Shown here: in pieces, positions 25,299-36,620 of the stretch
Layout: each line of letters begins with the position of its first letter
Position numbering within the stretch: position 1 is the stretch's first letter
Assembly (NCBI GenBank): GCA_030141605.1
Contig: JAQGDQ010000295.1
Coordinates: forward strand, 62,001 to 126,000
Source of the DNA: Tubiluchus corallicola
Lineage: Eukaryota > Priapulida > Priapulimorpha > Priapulimorphida > Tubiluchidae
Direction of reading: 5' to 3'
Length of the DNA stretch: 64,000 nt
Program-made: the position numbers and the translations under genes
Notes under the pieces: model-generated
What the model saw: only the letters and a program-made list of their open reading frames with translations
What the model was told of the DNA's origin: nothing
Databases searched by the model: none

Positions 25299-25410
25299 TG
25301 TTGTTGTTGTTGTTGTTGCTGCTGCTACTAGTACTGCTGCTGTTGTTGTTGTTGCTTCTGCTGTTGCTGTTGTTGTTACTGATCATATTGTTGCTGCTGC
25401 TGTTGTTACT
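25299..25410. repeat. (TTG)n/(TGC)n trinucleotide region
   Basis: TTGTTGTTGTTGTTGCTGCT and related interrupted runs. The Asn/Ser-rich minus-strand ORF across it is a by-product. Confidence 0.9.
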
Positions 25411-25457
25411 GTGTGATAACTCTGTTCTCTGACATAATTTGACACACGACTGAAAAC

Positions 25458-25622
25458 AATATATCATCATCGTACACCGCCTACCTCAATTGTTGACATT
25501 GGACAGGCAGAATTCTAAAATAAAAGAAATCAGCTCGCGAGACAGGTAAACACAGCAGTAATCCAGCAAGAAACTAGACACTGCTGTGAGAAATAGCTTG
25601 TCAAAAGCACTTCCGTTTCAAA
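25458..25622 (+). mobile_element. Dispersed repeat family E copy
   Basis: Matches 35832-35998: shared TCAATTGTTGACATTGG / CAGGCAGAATTCTA / GACAGGTAAACACAGCAGTA / ATCCAGC..GACTAGAC-type blocks and a CTCCGTTT-like end. No coding sequence. Confidence 0.6.
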
Positions 25623-27190
25623 ACAACTGTAAGTCGTCTAAGAGCACATGGGGATTACTACAAGAAGCTATGGCAGCACTGAACTTCAATTCACCATCAA
25701 CTATCACCTTCTTAATGCCATCTAGTAATTCAGTAAGAGCCTTTCTCTTGTAGACAAGGAGAATTTCAAACACACGATTCAATCTCGCCTCAAGTTTCGT
25801 TTATCTCTATTGAATAACGAGCCGCAAAAACTCATTTCCGTTCTTTCCTGGTAAGCCAAGACGTCTGCTGTTGAAAATCAGCAGTTCATATTACTACAGA
25901 GATTTCATAAATTCGGAAATGGAAACGTGGCTGAAAGAATTGCATTATTTCCTGCGTTATTGGCACTCACGCGCCCAAATGTCTTTAACAATTTTTCAGC
26001 CGAGTAATGCAGTTCGTTCTTCATCTTCATCGTTTCCGCTTCTGCTGCGCACAGCCCAGGAAACCACCAGGACGCACAGGCGCTCTCTCTCTCTAACGCA
26101 ATTCCTGTATTGTGTTGTTGAGAATTTGATTACAGGCCATTTCTTAAGTGCTGGGAAACTTGGGCTTTCAGCGAAGCAAATCTAATTTCTTCTCGCATGT
26201 AACGCTTTTGATGCTATCTCCATTAATGACAGGCAGGAACCCACTGGGAGACCAAATGCAAATTCTACTTGTTACAAATCACACAAGTTTCTGAAGAAAA
26301 TTGTGCAAAGTGGCCATCAGGATTGCGTTAAATCTGTCTTTTGTGTTGGCAGTAACATTAGTTTAGCTTGCGGGCACACTGCGATGCTAGTATTAGAAAT
26401 AGATGATCGAATCAAATGGTCATGCTCAAAAGTTAAACAATACATCGACTCTGGTAATTTGATTAAGGGCTTTACTATAGGTGCAAGGTAGTGGCGTAGT
26501 AATTGATATTTCTCTGCGAAACTACTCATGTGTATCCAAATGACTAAACCAAAAGCATGCGAAGCACATAAAGGTAAAACAGCACTACTAAAATGATACC
26601 CAGGGAGTACTGATTTATCTATATGTGCAAGTAAGAGGGTCAATTACATGACCAGTTTAATTAGTGACCTCAACACACATTGTAAGTATAGCTTATGTTT
26701 ATAGAAAAAAACTATACAGCACTTTGTAATTATCAATTGGGAATTAAGATGCCTCATTGCCACAGCAGGACAATCAAATTAGTTTTTTTCGGGAGGAGGC
26801 ACACTCAGTTATTCTGAGACTAGGAGGCAGAATTTCACGAGTGACCTTTAATACTAGATAATTAGACATACCTAACACAGTAACATAACGGATTAACATT
26901 TTTCGGGAATTTATTTTATTTCAAATATTGTTAATAGCCAGAGACAGGCCATCAACGCTTTTGTCTACAAGGCTATTACCTGACACCTGTTTGACAAACT
27001 TGTGTGATTACGGGGCAAACAGCCAAAAGCGCCTTCAATTTCATTTTCTGGTTAGATTTTTTTCTACGTAGGTGTGTTAATACCCTTAATCATTTCTTCA
27101 AAAGAACTTGCTTTTGTGGTGCAGCAAACTACAATCCACAAGTGTTAATCAATTATTTACAATCTGAATGTCAAAATTGTCGTTAATAAT
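25623..27190. other. Nothing recognised
   Basis: Opposite-strand frames of about 60-108 codons overlap at 26303-26643; these look like chance. Confidence 0.45.
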
Positions 27191-27320
27191 GGTGCAACCC
27201 ACAATTAATTAAATTTTGAAGCCGAAGGTCCCTGGTTCAAATGCTGGCTGTGCCCTGACTTTTCTCATTTTCTGTGTTTCGAGTTTGGCATCAAAATTTA
27301 ATTAATTGCGGGATTATACC
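27191..27320. mobile_element. Palindromic SINE/MITE-like element with a B-box
   Basis: Nearly 30-bp inverted arms: GGTGCAACCCACAATTAATT (27191 on) pairs with AATTAATTGCGGGATTATACC (to 27320), joined to AAATTTTGA/TCAAAATTT. The loop contains CCCTGGTTCAAATGCTGGC, resembling an RNA polymerase III B-box, as in the element at 30553. Either a tRNA-derived SINE remnant folded by its tail or a foldback element. Confidence 0.55.
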
Positions 27321-28039
27321 ATCATCCAAATGTTGTCGATACAGTTAAGTTTTGTGTGCATCAGTTCTACAGTTTGCCTAACGTCAGTAATGTGCTTCTT
27401 CAAATTTGCCAGCTCATTGAAATCTTAGACATTTTGTCAGATACTTTCCTCTGGCAAGCTTAGGAGTACTTTTAAACAAAAATTAAACATTTATGAGTTG
27501 CATTTTCCCCGCTAGAGCTGCGTTAATCAAGGCGGTTAGTGCTAAGTGACTGTCTTCTCATTCTTAAACTGATTTCCTCCACGCATTAATTACATTTGCA
27601 TAGAAATGGCTGTAATAAGTCGCGCAGAGTAGCGGTTGTGTCAACATTGCAGCTTAGGAAGGCTTAGCCGAGTACCACTACAGGAAAGCAAATTGCTCAG
27701 TTTTAATACAAACCGCTACTTCCGCTGTTGAGATTCTGAGAAATCGATAAAAGCATCGATTACTGATCGTTGTGTCTCGCTAATGAATTCGTACCTTTAC
27801 CACGATCCGTTTCACTTTCAACGCCATGACGTCATTTGAGTCGATATCATCTTTCTTCTCGCCTAGCCCCTACACATCGCCTAAGTTCCATTAAACACCG
27901 AAGCTGAAACTAAGGGAAACAAAGCAAGCCGACCAACAGTTATGAACTGAACACCAATGACGGACAGTATGGGTAAATTCCAACCCCTTGTAAAACCGTT
28001 TATAAGTTCAGGTGTCTCTAGCTCACTGCCTGTTGATAT

Positions 28040-28957
28040 TTGAAGTTATCAAATTGTTTGATGAAATATTTATCCTTATACATAAACGATAAAGAAATAA
28101 ACGTCCTTAAACGAATTGAGAGATTCCTAACTGGAAGAATTGCAACATATCATTATTTTATACTATTAAACTTTAATTACTGCCCACTTCTTTGGCATTT
28201 TAGCAGTCATGCAGTAACGAACAAACTTCAAAAAATTCAAGAACGGGCACTGGGATTTATCTATAGTGATTATGCCTCAAGTTATGAAACTCTGTTAAAC
28301 AAAATCAAAAATGCCTTGTTTCCGCATAAGACGCATAAGAACATTAGCCGTAGAACATTTACGATTCTAGACAAGAAGGACCTAGCCACTTACATGACCT
28401 TGTAGCAATTAAAGGATCTACCAGGTAGATACGCCTTCCAGTATGATAAAATTGCAAATGTACCACGAGTCAGATCTACTAAACATGGTTTAAACTCTTT
28501 CTGATGTTCCGCTGCGGTTTTGTGAAATAAAATTGCCAAACGATGTATGAACTGAATCTAGCTACTGCATGTTTTAAAAGATGATAAATTTATGGAAAGA
28601 TGACAAATGTAAATGTACTGCATGTCGCACAAATTGATAATTTTATGTTTTCTTATTATACTGAACTTTTAAACTATAAGCTGTTTTGGAATGTGATTTT
28701 GACTCCATTCATTATACTCAATTAATCCATCACATTGATTTTAGTATTTAAATTATCTATATATTATTATGTCTACTAGGGTCCAAAGCATTTTATTATA
28801 CGTGTAGATGTATAATTGTATTGTCATTCAAGCACTATTTTATACCAGTAGATTAGTTTTCTGATATGAGTCGGCTTAATAGCTCTTAGGAGCTACTATA
28901 CGTTTTTATGTAAAAACCCGACTTTAAATAAAATTTGATTTCATTTGATTTGATTCG
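28040..28957 (+). pseudogene. LINE (non-LTR retrotransposon) 3' relic: post-RT region plus 3' UTR
   Basis: The 28040-28405 frame encodes FNYCPLLWHF followed by KLQKIQERALGFIYSDYASSYE, the conserved segment that follows the reverse transcriptase domain in many animal LINEs. After its stop, another frame gives ANVPRVRSTKHGLNSF and then further stops, matching the next conserved block. It is therefore decayed and truncated 5'. The sequence continues as AT-rich 3' UTR to CCGACTTTAAATAAA (28918-28932) and an ATTTGATTT-type tail ending near 28957. The same 3' terminal motif appears inverted at 39484 and 48884. Confidence 0.75.
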
Positions 28958-29423
28958 AGTTACACCTTATATAAAGTGTAATAGCATCACAAATTCAATA
29001 CAATAAATCACTCCCAAAATCACCACTACCCTAGACGACGTCATACATGATAATTGCAAGGTCCTGCTATTACCTGCTGTACCTGTTACTATGACTGATA
29101 GTAAGCTTTCACTGAAACTACAAGGTCTAATACACTAAACAGTAATAATTTGCACACAATCAAAACGTGAATACCACAAATAACAACGCTGATGCTCTGC
29201 TAAAGTCAGCACACGATGATATCCACACAAAGGTGCGTCTCTGAATTCAATAAATAGACTCGAACTTTTATTTTAATATCATTTCAGTAGGAAAATGGGT
29301 ACATGAATCTTGCACTCCAATTGACAAGAAAATGTATAAGAAGCCACAAGCGTGCTTGTTGGTCACACATTTCCATTTATTAATCCTCCCTTATAGTTCC
29401 CTAATCTAGTGGTCTGTTCGTCC

Positions 29424-29835
29424 ATAAAAGACACGAAAAATTTCATATATAAAGCTAAAAGAATTATTCTTGAAATTTTGTATCGCCTACAAGCTGTCTT
29501 ATTGTACACAGAGCTTATTTTAGCAGCAACGGTGTAAAAACTATCCCGTGCTGACAAGGTAGGCGTGGCCATTTTCATGGCCAATTGTTGAGTAAGTATT
29601 CTAAGTTCTAAGTATTCAGATAACATTCCTGTAAAGTTTGAAAACACATCACTAACTAAACAAAAGCATAAATTACTTTATTTTGACAATATAAAGATTA
29701 ATGTTTTGCTGAACCAGTGACAACGGAATAGTGATCCAGTGACGTTTTTATCAACTGGCGTACACATTTTAACTTGCTAATAAATTTCTTTTCCAGTTAC
29801 ACAAGTCTTTCAAATATTTAAGCTACGTAATAAAG
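29424..29835 (-). mobile_element. Family A MITE, diverged partial copy
   Basis: Starts with AAAAGACACG where the complete copy has AAAGGACAAG. Shares the TTGAAATTTTGTATCGCC block, a CAGCAACGGTGTAAAAACT block, GGCCATTTT, and the GTTACACAAGTCTTTC region with 46678-47310. The other terminus is not recognisable. Confidence 0.5.
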
Positions 29836-29940
29836 GTGTGATTTGATATAAAGGAGCTTAAGGCTTATTCTAACTATCGAGTTTAAATAAAGATCTTATT
29901 ACTTACTTAATATAAAATTTTGCATGGAAAATTATTTTGG

Positions 29941-29980
29941 ATACGCGCGCACGCACATGCGCGCGCACACACATATACAC
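29941..29980. repeat. CG/CA alternating tract
   Basis: ACGCGCGCACGCACATGCGC followed by CACACACATATACAC; alternating purine-pyrimidine. Confidence 0.85.
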
Positions 29981-30552
29981 GCTTTCAAATTCAATTTCCA
30001 TCCTGCTTAAACCATAGTCGTAAAACCATAGTATATAATATTACCTCTTAATGCTGATACCCCATTGTAACACACAGTGTAGTCTACTCTTGGCATGCTA
30101 CATCCGCACTACTAATAGCGCAATCATAATGCACAAGATGCTTCGTTCAAATTCCCACTGACTGTGAACAGAGAAGGTTATTCATTGAAGAGAGTGAATC
30201 CAATACTGGTCGCAGCATGATTCCTAATGAAGGGGATTGTTATTCTGCGAAGTTCTCGAAGCTACAGCGGGGTTCAGACAGCTACGAGTGATTTAAACAG
30301 TAGTGTTTAGGAAGGGAGCACTTAGACACAGCTCAGTGCAGAAGAAACAGATCAGAAAAGAACGATGTTACAAACATATAATTAGTCAAATTCTAATGTA
30401 CCAAATTTGAAAGACAAGAAATGTAAAAAGTTGGAAAGACTCAAAATTAATTAATTAATAAAAAATAATCGTTGTTCGAACCATTATAGTGTGAATGATT
30501 TGAAATTAGAAATGCTGAATTCGCCAGGTATAAGCTAAGAACTTTAGACTGC

Positions 30553-30700
30553 CTTGATCACTGAGGTATGCGATGGCCAATGCGCTTGCCTTATAAGCAC
30601 AAAATCCCTGGTTCAAATCTAGACTGCGTTCCACTTTTTTCACATTTCCTATCTGTACAAATTTTATTTAACTAATTCTGGAATTGTGAAATTTTATCAA
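30553..30700 (+). mobile_element. tRNA-derived SINE-like element
   Basis: A-box-like GCGATGGCCAATGCGC (about 30570-30585) is followed about 30 bases later by the B-box-like CTGGTTCAAATCT (30608-30620), the spacing of a tRNA promoter. There is no tRNA cloverleaf. A tail with ATTTTATTTAACTAATTC resembles the arm of the 27191 element. Confidence 0.5.
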
Positions 30701-30898
30701 CGCTTAATCCAATTCGGTGCAGTAATGAGGCTTTTAAAGCCTAGACCTTATTTTATCCATTCCAGCACGGAGTTGGCCCTTATTTAAATGAAATAATGCT
30801 TAAACTACAGTAATTAAAACTGAAGTCCCGAAATGCAATAAAAATAATGCTTGCAACTCAAACTTTTCTACCTCCATCGCAAAATGCTTTTTAACAAC

Positions 30899-31108
30899 GC
30901 AATTACACACTCTGTTTGCATCTAATAAGGCGAATTTATTACAAACCATCTATTGTATGCAGATGATATCATCCTACGTTTATTGTACTCGATAATTATA
31001 TGCGCAAGGCAAACTCAAGCCAACAGCTCTCCCTCATCCTCTTCTTCAGCCTCTCCAGCAGTCCAATTACACTCTCTGCTTGCCTCTAATAATACGAGAT
31101 TATTGTTA
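30899..31108. repeat. Direct repeat pair, 163-bp spacing
   Basis: CAATTACACACTCTGTTTGC at 30899 recurs as CAATTACACTCTCTGCTTGC near 31062, each followed by TCTAATAA and an ATTATT-like stretch. The possible YADD fragment lies between them. Confidence 0.55.
30950..30985 (+). pseudogene. Possible reverse transcriptase YADD fragment
   Basis: One frame reads NHLLYADDIILRLLYS, matching the catalytic YADD motif of LINE reverse transcriptases with the usual hydrophobic flanks. Stops lie shortly upstream and no other RT motif is visible, so this could be a tiny relic or chance. Confidence 0.25.
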
Positions 31109-34100
31109 TTATTAAATGACGCAACGTACGTAATTATAACAGGGAAGTCATCCTCGCCGTGACGCGTAATTAGGCAAGATCTCCTGCTGCAGCATCTGAG
31201 CATAAATTATGATGATAATTGCGACAGCAACCTAATCAAGTTACACGCGGTGTAACGAAAGTTGCGAATCTAGTAATGTAACTGTAGGATTTATGTTATG
31301 CAAACACACAAGTGCCAGTTGATATGACATTATCAATTGCTGAGATACCAGTAATGAAACCGTTTAAAGTCCAAGTACAATAAAGTACAGTACATTGTGA
31401 GACTGACAAAGTATATTACTTTATTAATGTTTTCAGTATTTTAAATATTTTGTACACAGGTGACATGCACTGATAACTCAAGTACAAGTATTATGCCTTC
31501 GTTATTAAGAACAAAAATTTAATCTAAACAACACCCAGAAAAATAATCTAAAAACAGCCCGAAAACATGCAATGAGGCAATACCACTCCCATATCATAAA
31601 ACTGTTGGAGTTTATGACTCCTATAAATATCTTGCAGTACGCTGGGATCACGTACAACATTGCGGCTTATTAAATGACATTAATTACAAATGCCGGGAGT
31701 CACACCTGGCGGTCAGGTAAGGTGAATCATGGCTGGCTTCATCCTCATCACAGGTGTCAGATTACGCAACACCTGCACGCAAACGTGGCAACATAAATAA
31801 ATCAAATGCAGAAGCAAAACAGAACAGTCTACTCTGCTGTTTCAGCATTACCTAATGTCGTGCAATTGACGCTCAGTTCTAAATTGACTACACGGTGAAA
31901 TAAATTGACAATGGCACGGAAAACAAATTTAAATCGAATTGACGCGTTAGCCCTGATTATTCACGGTTACGAACATTTTCAGTTTTCTGACATGTAGCGA
32001 GTCTGAATCTGAATTATTTAATTTATCAATAAATTCCCGTGGCTCGGAAAAAAGGCATCCATACAAAAACCAGGGAAAAGTGTTAATTCCTGCTGGCTTC
32101 ATAGCCTGGGAAAAAGCGTTAATTCCTGCTGGCTTCCAGCATGCAGCGACCAAGTAAGTACTCAATAGTAAAGTAGAAATAGAAAGCATTATTACACTGC
32201 ATGCACCGTGCACGTACAGACAATTGCGGTAAATATAAGGGAGAAATTGTTTTATAACCTCAGTGCATCGGCTACCAAACCTGTAACACACTGCACGCGC
32301 ACAGCGTTGTCTCAACTCCTTCAACTTCAAGAACCGGGACTAAGAGTACCTAACCCAGACGTCAAGTAAGGCCAGAGCCCACTGAGATTTTGGCAAACTA
32401 TGACAAGTTCTCTCAGGACTGAGATGTATTATCTCTGTCAGAGGAGATGTGACTACAATTTCTACAAAATTGTGTCATTGTAATTAGGATTGCTAGTGTG
32501 ACAGTACCAGTGAGTTGGAAAACTGGACAACAAAACAATTCCAGCAGTGTATATTATACAGTGTATTAATTAATTGAACCCTTTTTTAAAGAGATAATCC
32601 AGCACATTTCTACTCTCATTCTGTAGTAAACAACATTCTATTTGTAAGTAATTTCACTTAAGCTCTGGAAGCCCCTGGGCGCCAGCTCATAAAGCCCATG
32701 CCTTAATCCGGCACTGCCAAACCACAAAAATTCACAATGGCGAATGTGATGTTTGTAAAAATGGTTAATAATGTAGGATAAAAGGCATGAAAACCCTTGA
32801 TGACCACCCAACCCCAAAACGATAAATGCGATCATTAATATTTTATAAACACAGTTAACATAATAATGAGAAGAAAGGCATTAATGCTAACGATTTCCAA
32901 CACGCAGAGATTGAATATGAATAACAATGTCCGATCGATTACAAATACGGTTATAATAAAAAGATTTAAGTTCTGCTGGATACCAGCACAATGTTCAAAT
33001 TATGTAGTAATTATGTGCGAGCAAACAAGAATATCAGCCATATGGTTAGTAATAAGGGGAAAAACAATGCTCCCTGGTGGCTATGTCGTGCATGCACGTT
33101 TATAAAATAATTGTATTATCCCATATAAATATGGACAGAATATAAATAAGACAGTACACAGGCAACCCAAACAGGAAACTGAGGAACACATGCACAGAGA
33201 ATAGAAAATAACAGCATAAACGCGGTAAATAATAAAGGAGAAAGAATTCGCTCGTGCTGGCTATCAAAAACGCAAGTTAAACTAATATGTCCGGTCCTTT
33301 ACGATACAAAGAAGAAAATACTAGTAATATTGGCTATCAACAAGGCTGAACATATGCAGCCTCAAACATGCAATATAAATGATTGATTATAAAAGGAAAA
33401 GAAGTTTACCCGAGGGAAGTCAACTTAAATTCAGTGCCGTTTTGTAACCTTAGTCGTCCTTTATCGAAAGAAATTTCTCAACACAATTAGTTTATGTTAA
33501 TGCAAGCCGCTTTGGTGTTCACTTGCTGTGGCATTTAGCATAGAAATCTCAACTACCTTGGGACAAAATATTAAGCAGCTTCCCCACAGCTTGAAGGTAG
33601 GTTAAGTTCTTACAAGACATAAGAACAATTTATTACTTATTTTATACATGCAGATCAAAAAAGTATAACGTATAATGCTGACAATAATAGTTGCTTAAGT
33701 GTCAGGATAGCTTCATGACTATCAGCAGTCATGAGGAAACTACCCTTCTCTAACGTGCATGAATTATAACAGTGGCGCTTGATATGTCTCACAAAATTAC
33801 AATTATTAATAATGTTTACATAGCATATATACTATTTAAGAACAATATCGAATGTAATGAAAAAATTGAAGAAACAGAAAAAACAAATTAAAATTAAATC
33901 ATCTCCAATTCTGTAATAATAAATGCACCGTATAATACAAAAAAGAATAAAAATAGAATGGCAAAAAGAAAATATAAATTAAATTATTTTCATTTCTTTA
34001 TAATGAACTTGCCAGATGAACACAAAGTTGAATATCAAAATTATGCCATATATAACAAGAAAAGGCATCCTGGCATCTTGGATTGTCTTAACTATAACTG

Positions 34101-34559
34101 TAACCTAATCATAATACAAAAACAAACAATTATCCCATAAATCTATAGCGTAAACATACTGTCCTTTAACCACAGGGTTTTATTTACCATGTTACCCACA
34201 CTGACCTAAAACTCTTAGTTTACTTAAACTTTCTTTGCCTATCCATACAAACATAAGAAACTGGACAAGCGTCTTATTTCGCTATGTTTATATTGTTTGC
34301 TAACCATCTACATAAACTATACAAAGTCAGCATACACTGCATGTTCTAGCCGCTGCAAAGTAATTTAGCCAATAAAGAATTGAAAATCATTGCCCACAGC
34401 TACAATGCAAAACGTGTGCTTGTTGTGCATGTGGAGGTATTATTGACAAAACGAAAGTTCTGATATGTTAGAAGGACTGCTATAATTACCCTCAACATCT
34501 ACCTTTTGATACATCCTTGACGCCTTTTTCAAAACGCAAAACAGTGTCGTTCTACGAAA
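31109..34559. other. Long unique AT-rich stretch
   Basis: Contains only the 33-bp duplication at 32071. The 127-codon minus-strand ORF 31947-32330 spans that duplication and shows no family signature. Confidence 0.45.
32071..32136. repeat. Short tandem duplication, about 33 bp
   Basis: GTTAATTCCTGCTGGCTTC occurs twice in succession, each preceded by a GGGAAAA(A)G segment. Confidence 0.7.
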
Positions 34560-34640
34560 TGCTAGCCCAGGAGCAGCTTCCAAGTGGTCACCCGTACATT
34601 TACTGACCAAAATCGGTGTTGCTCAACTTCATTTCGATTA
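34560..34640 (-). mobile_element. 5S rRNA-derived (SINE3-like) fragment
   Basis: The minus strand reads GAAGTTGAGCAACACCGA, then TTGGTCAGTAAATGTACGGG, TGACCACTTGG, the 5S-type AAGCxxxG...GGTTAGTACTTGGATGGGTGACC pattern. Diverged; not a functional gene. Confidence 0.5.
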
Positions 34641-35831
34641 CTAAGCACATACCATGACTCAGCAGGTATTTCCCTTACCGCAAAGGTGACCGGGAATAAT
34701 TTTCACAGACATTACCCCACACCACAAAGAGGAAAGAGTTATAAAAATTATGTCTGCTAACTCTGCTAATTCTACAAGCAGAAAGTTGCGTAATACAAAA
34801 CTTAAAGCGATTTTTTGACGTTTTATCAGCGGAGGAGTCAGTGCTAATACACAAAATTTAAATGTAAAAGTTATAATATCACAGTGTACGTTATTTTTAA
34901 ATTAGGTGTATTGTCATCTTGGCAATAATGCAATGAAGCCCACAGCAGCCAAACAACCGAGACACAAATGAGCGACACGACAAAGTGAAAATTCTGGCAG
35001 GGATTTTAATCCTGTGCTCAGCTTCAATCCTTATTTTTGTCTGCAGATTAAACTAGTTACTAGCTATCAAACCGTGAGGGAATGTGAACTCTGTTCAAAT
35101 TTTTGGCGATCAGTAAAACTGAATGAGAACTATCTTTAGAAGCTACTAATGTCTGCAAATTTGGTGCTTCTAAATGCCTCGGGGCCTGCAGCCATACTTA
35201 AATTATGATCAACATTCACAATTTAAAGGAATGCCATACTTTGTCGTATTTTTGCAAACATAGAACCAGAACAGAGTTTCACCTGCCAGACCATTATCTT
35301 TCCTTCAATGCAGATCAATTTTCTCCTCGTGGATTTTTCTCTTAAATGCTTTTACTCAAGCACCATGCAGACATGGGGACCCAACTGCCTATTACCCTGG
35401 CATTTACTATAAAGTAAAGGCGTTCAAGGCAGCTCTAACAGGCCGGATTTCCTGACGCTGCGTCCACCGCCCGCGGAGTTGCACAAACAAACAGAAATTC
35501 ACATGAATCGAACCGCAGAAACCCCATGAAAACTGAGCTAAATCAGTCAGATCAGCATACCAACCGCTAGTTTTAACCGAGAAGAGTTTGGCAGCGTCGA
35601 AATATTTATGCACTCTGACCAAACACGGCGAGTTTCTGTTCACTGCTTCTGTGGGTAGAGACCAAATCAACAAATAGTAATCCAAATCAAAGTGCGAAAA
35701 TCAACGCATAATTTTGCTCGGTCGACGCAGTATACTAACTCCTCATATCCGAGAAAGTTGGTAGTACAGAAATATTTTGCATTTTGACCTGTCAGTGAGT
35801 CCACTGGTAACAGCAATTACTAACAAAAATC

Positions 35832-35998
35832 AAAATCATCGTCATCACATGCTCGTTACGTCAATTGTAGACATTGGGCAGGTAGAATTCTAGCAAAAAA
35901 GAAGAAATTCGCCCTCAAAACAGGTAAACACAGCAGTAATCTAGCTAAAGACTAGACGCTGCAATGCCAGTGGCTTGTTAGCACCATCTCCGTTTACT
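35832..35998 (+). mobile_element. Dispersed repeat family E copy
   Basis: Partner of 25458-25622, same orientation. TCAATTGTAGACATTGGGCA, TAGAATTCTAGC and ACAGGTAAACACAGCAGTAA are shared. Class unknown. Confidence 0.6.
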
Positions 35999-36336
35999 AA
36001 TAACAAAAATCAAAACACCAAAATGCGAAAATAATCTGTAGTTTTTATGAAAGACTGCGGCGCAATGTAGACACCATTTAATTTAATATCTTTCGTCACA
36101 ATATTGTTTTTTACTCTGTGTCATTCTATCTATCCTTACCTTTCTCCTCTCCTGCACTTTTAATGTTTTTTCATACTGTTTCTTCCGTTCTTCGTATACT
36201 GAAAAGCACCCCACTTACATACTTGGTTTTTTAAGGTTTTGATTTTGGTTGTACATCGTTACTGTTGTTCAACATGTACGTAATGTGTGGATTTAATAAA
36301 CTACGACGACTACTAGAATATTTTCTGCACAGTGGC

Positions 36337-36620
36337 CAGAGGCGGATTATGATTTTATGGGCCTTAGGCTTGAGCTTGGAACGGGCCTTTTAAATTGTAT
36401 AATGTAAACTTAAATTGTGTAAACTTGATTTGTGTAAACTTGATTTGAGATATAGTGACTGACTTTTGAAAAAAAACTTTTTTCTATATTTTATTTTGGC
36501 GGGTCCCTTGCTCTTTCGTCAATTTATTTTTTTTACAAAAAAATTTTTTTTCGTTTTATTTTGCCGGGCCCCTTTTGATCCCGGGCCTTAGGCTTCAGCC
36601 TATTCAGCTATCCGCTACAG
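36337..36620. mobile_element. hAT-type MITE with 8-bp target-site duplication
   Basis: The element begins CAGAGGCGGAT and ends ATCCGCTACAG, imperfect terminal inverted repeats of the CAGxG type used by hAT transposons. It is flanked on both sides by the identical octamer ACAGTGGC (36329-36336 and 36621-36628), the target-site length expected for hAT. The interior (284 bp) has G/C-rich subterminal blocks with GGGCCTTAGGCTT near both ends and no ORF. Non-autonomous. Confidence 0.8.

Noticed and set aside
35407-35685. 92-codon minus-strand ORF with fairly balanced composition
   Set aside because: No recognisable domain or splice support; adjacent to a family E repeat, so possibly part of an unknown element.
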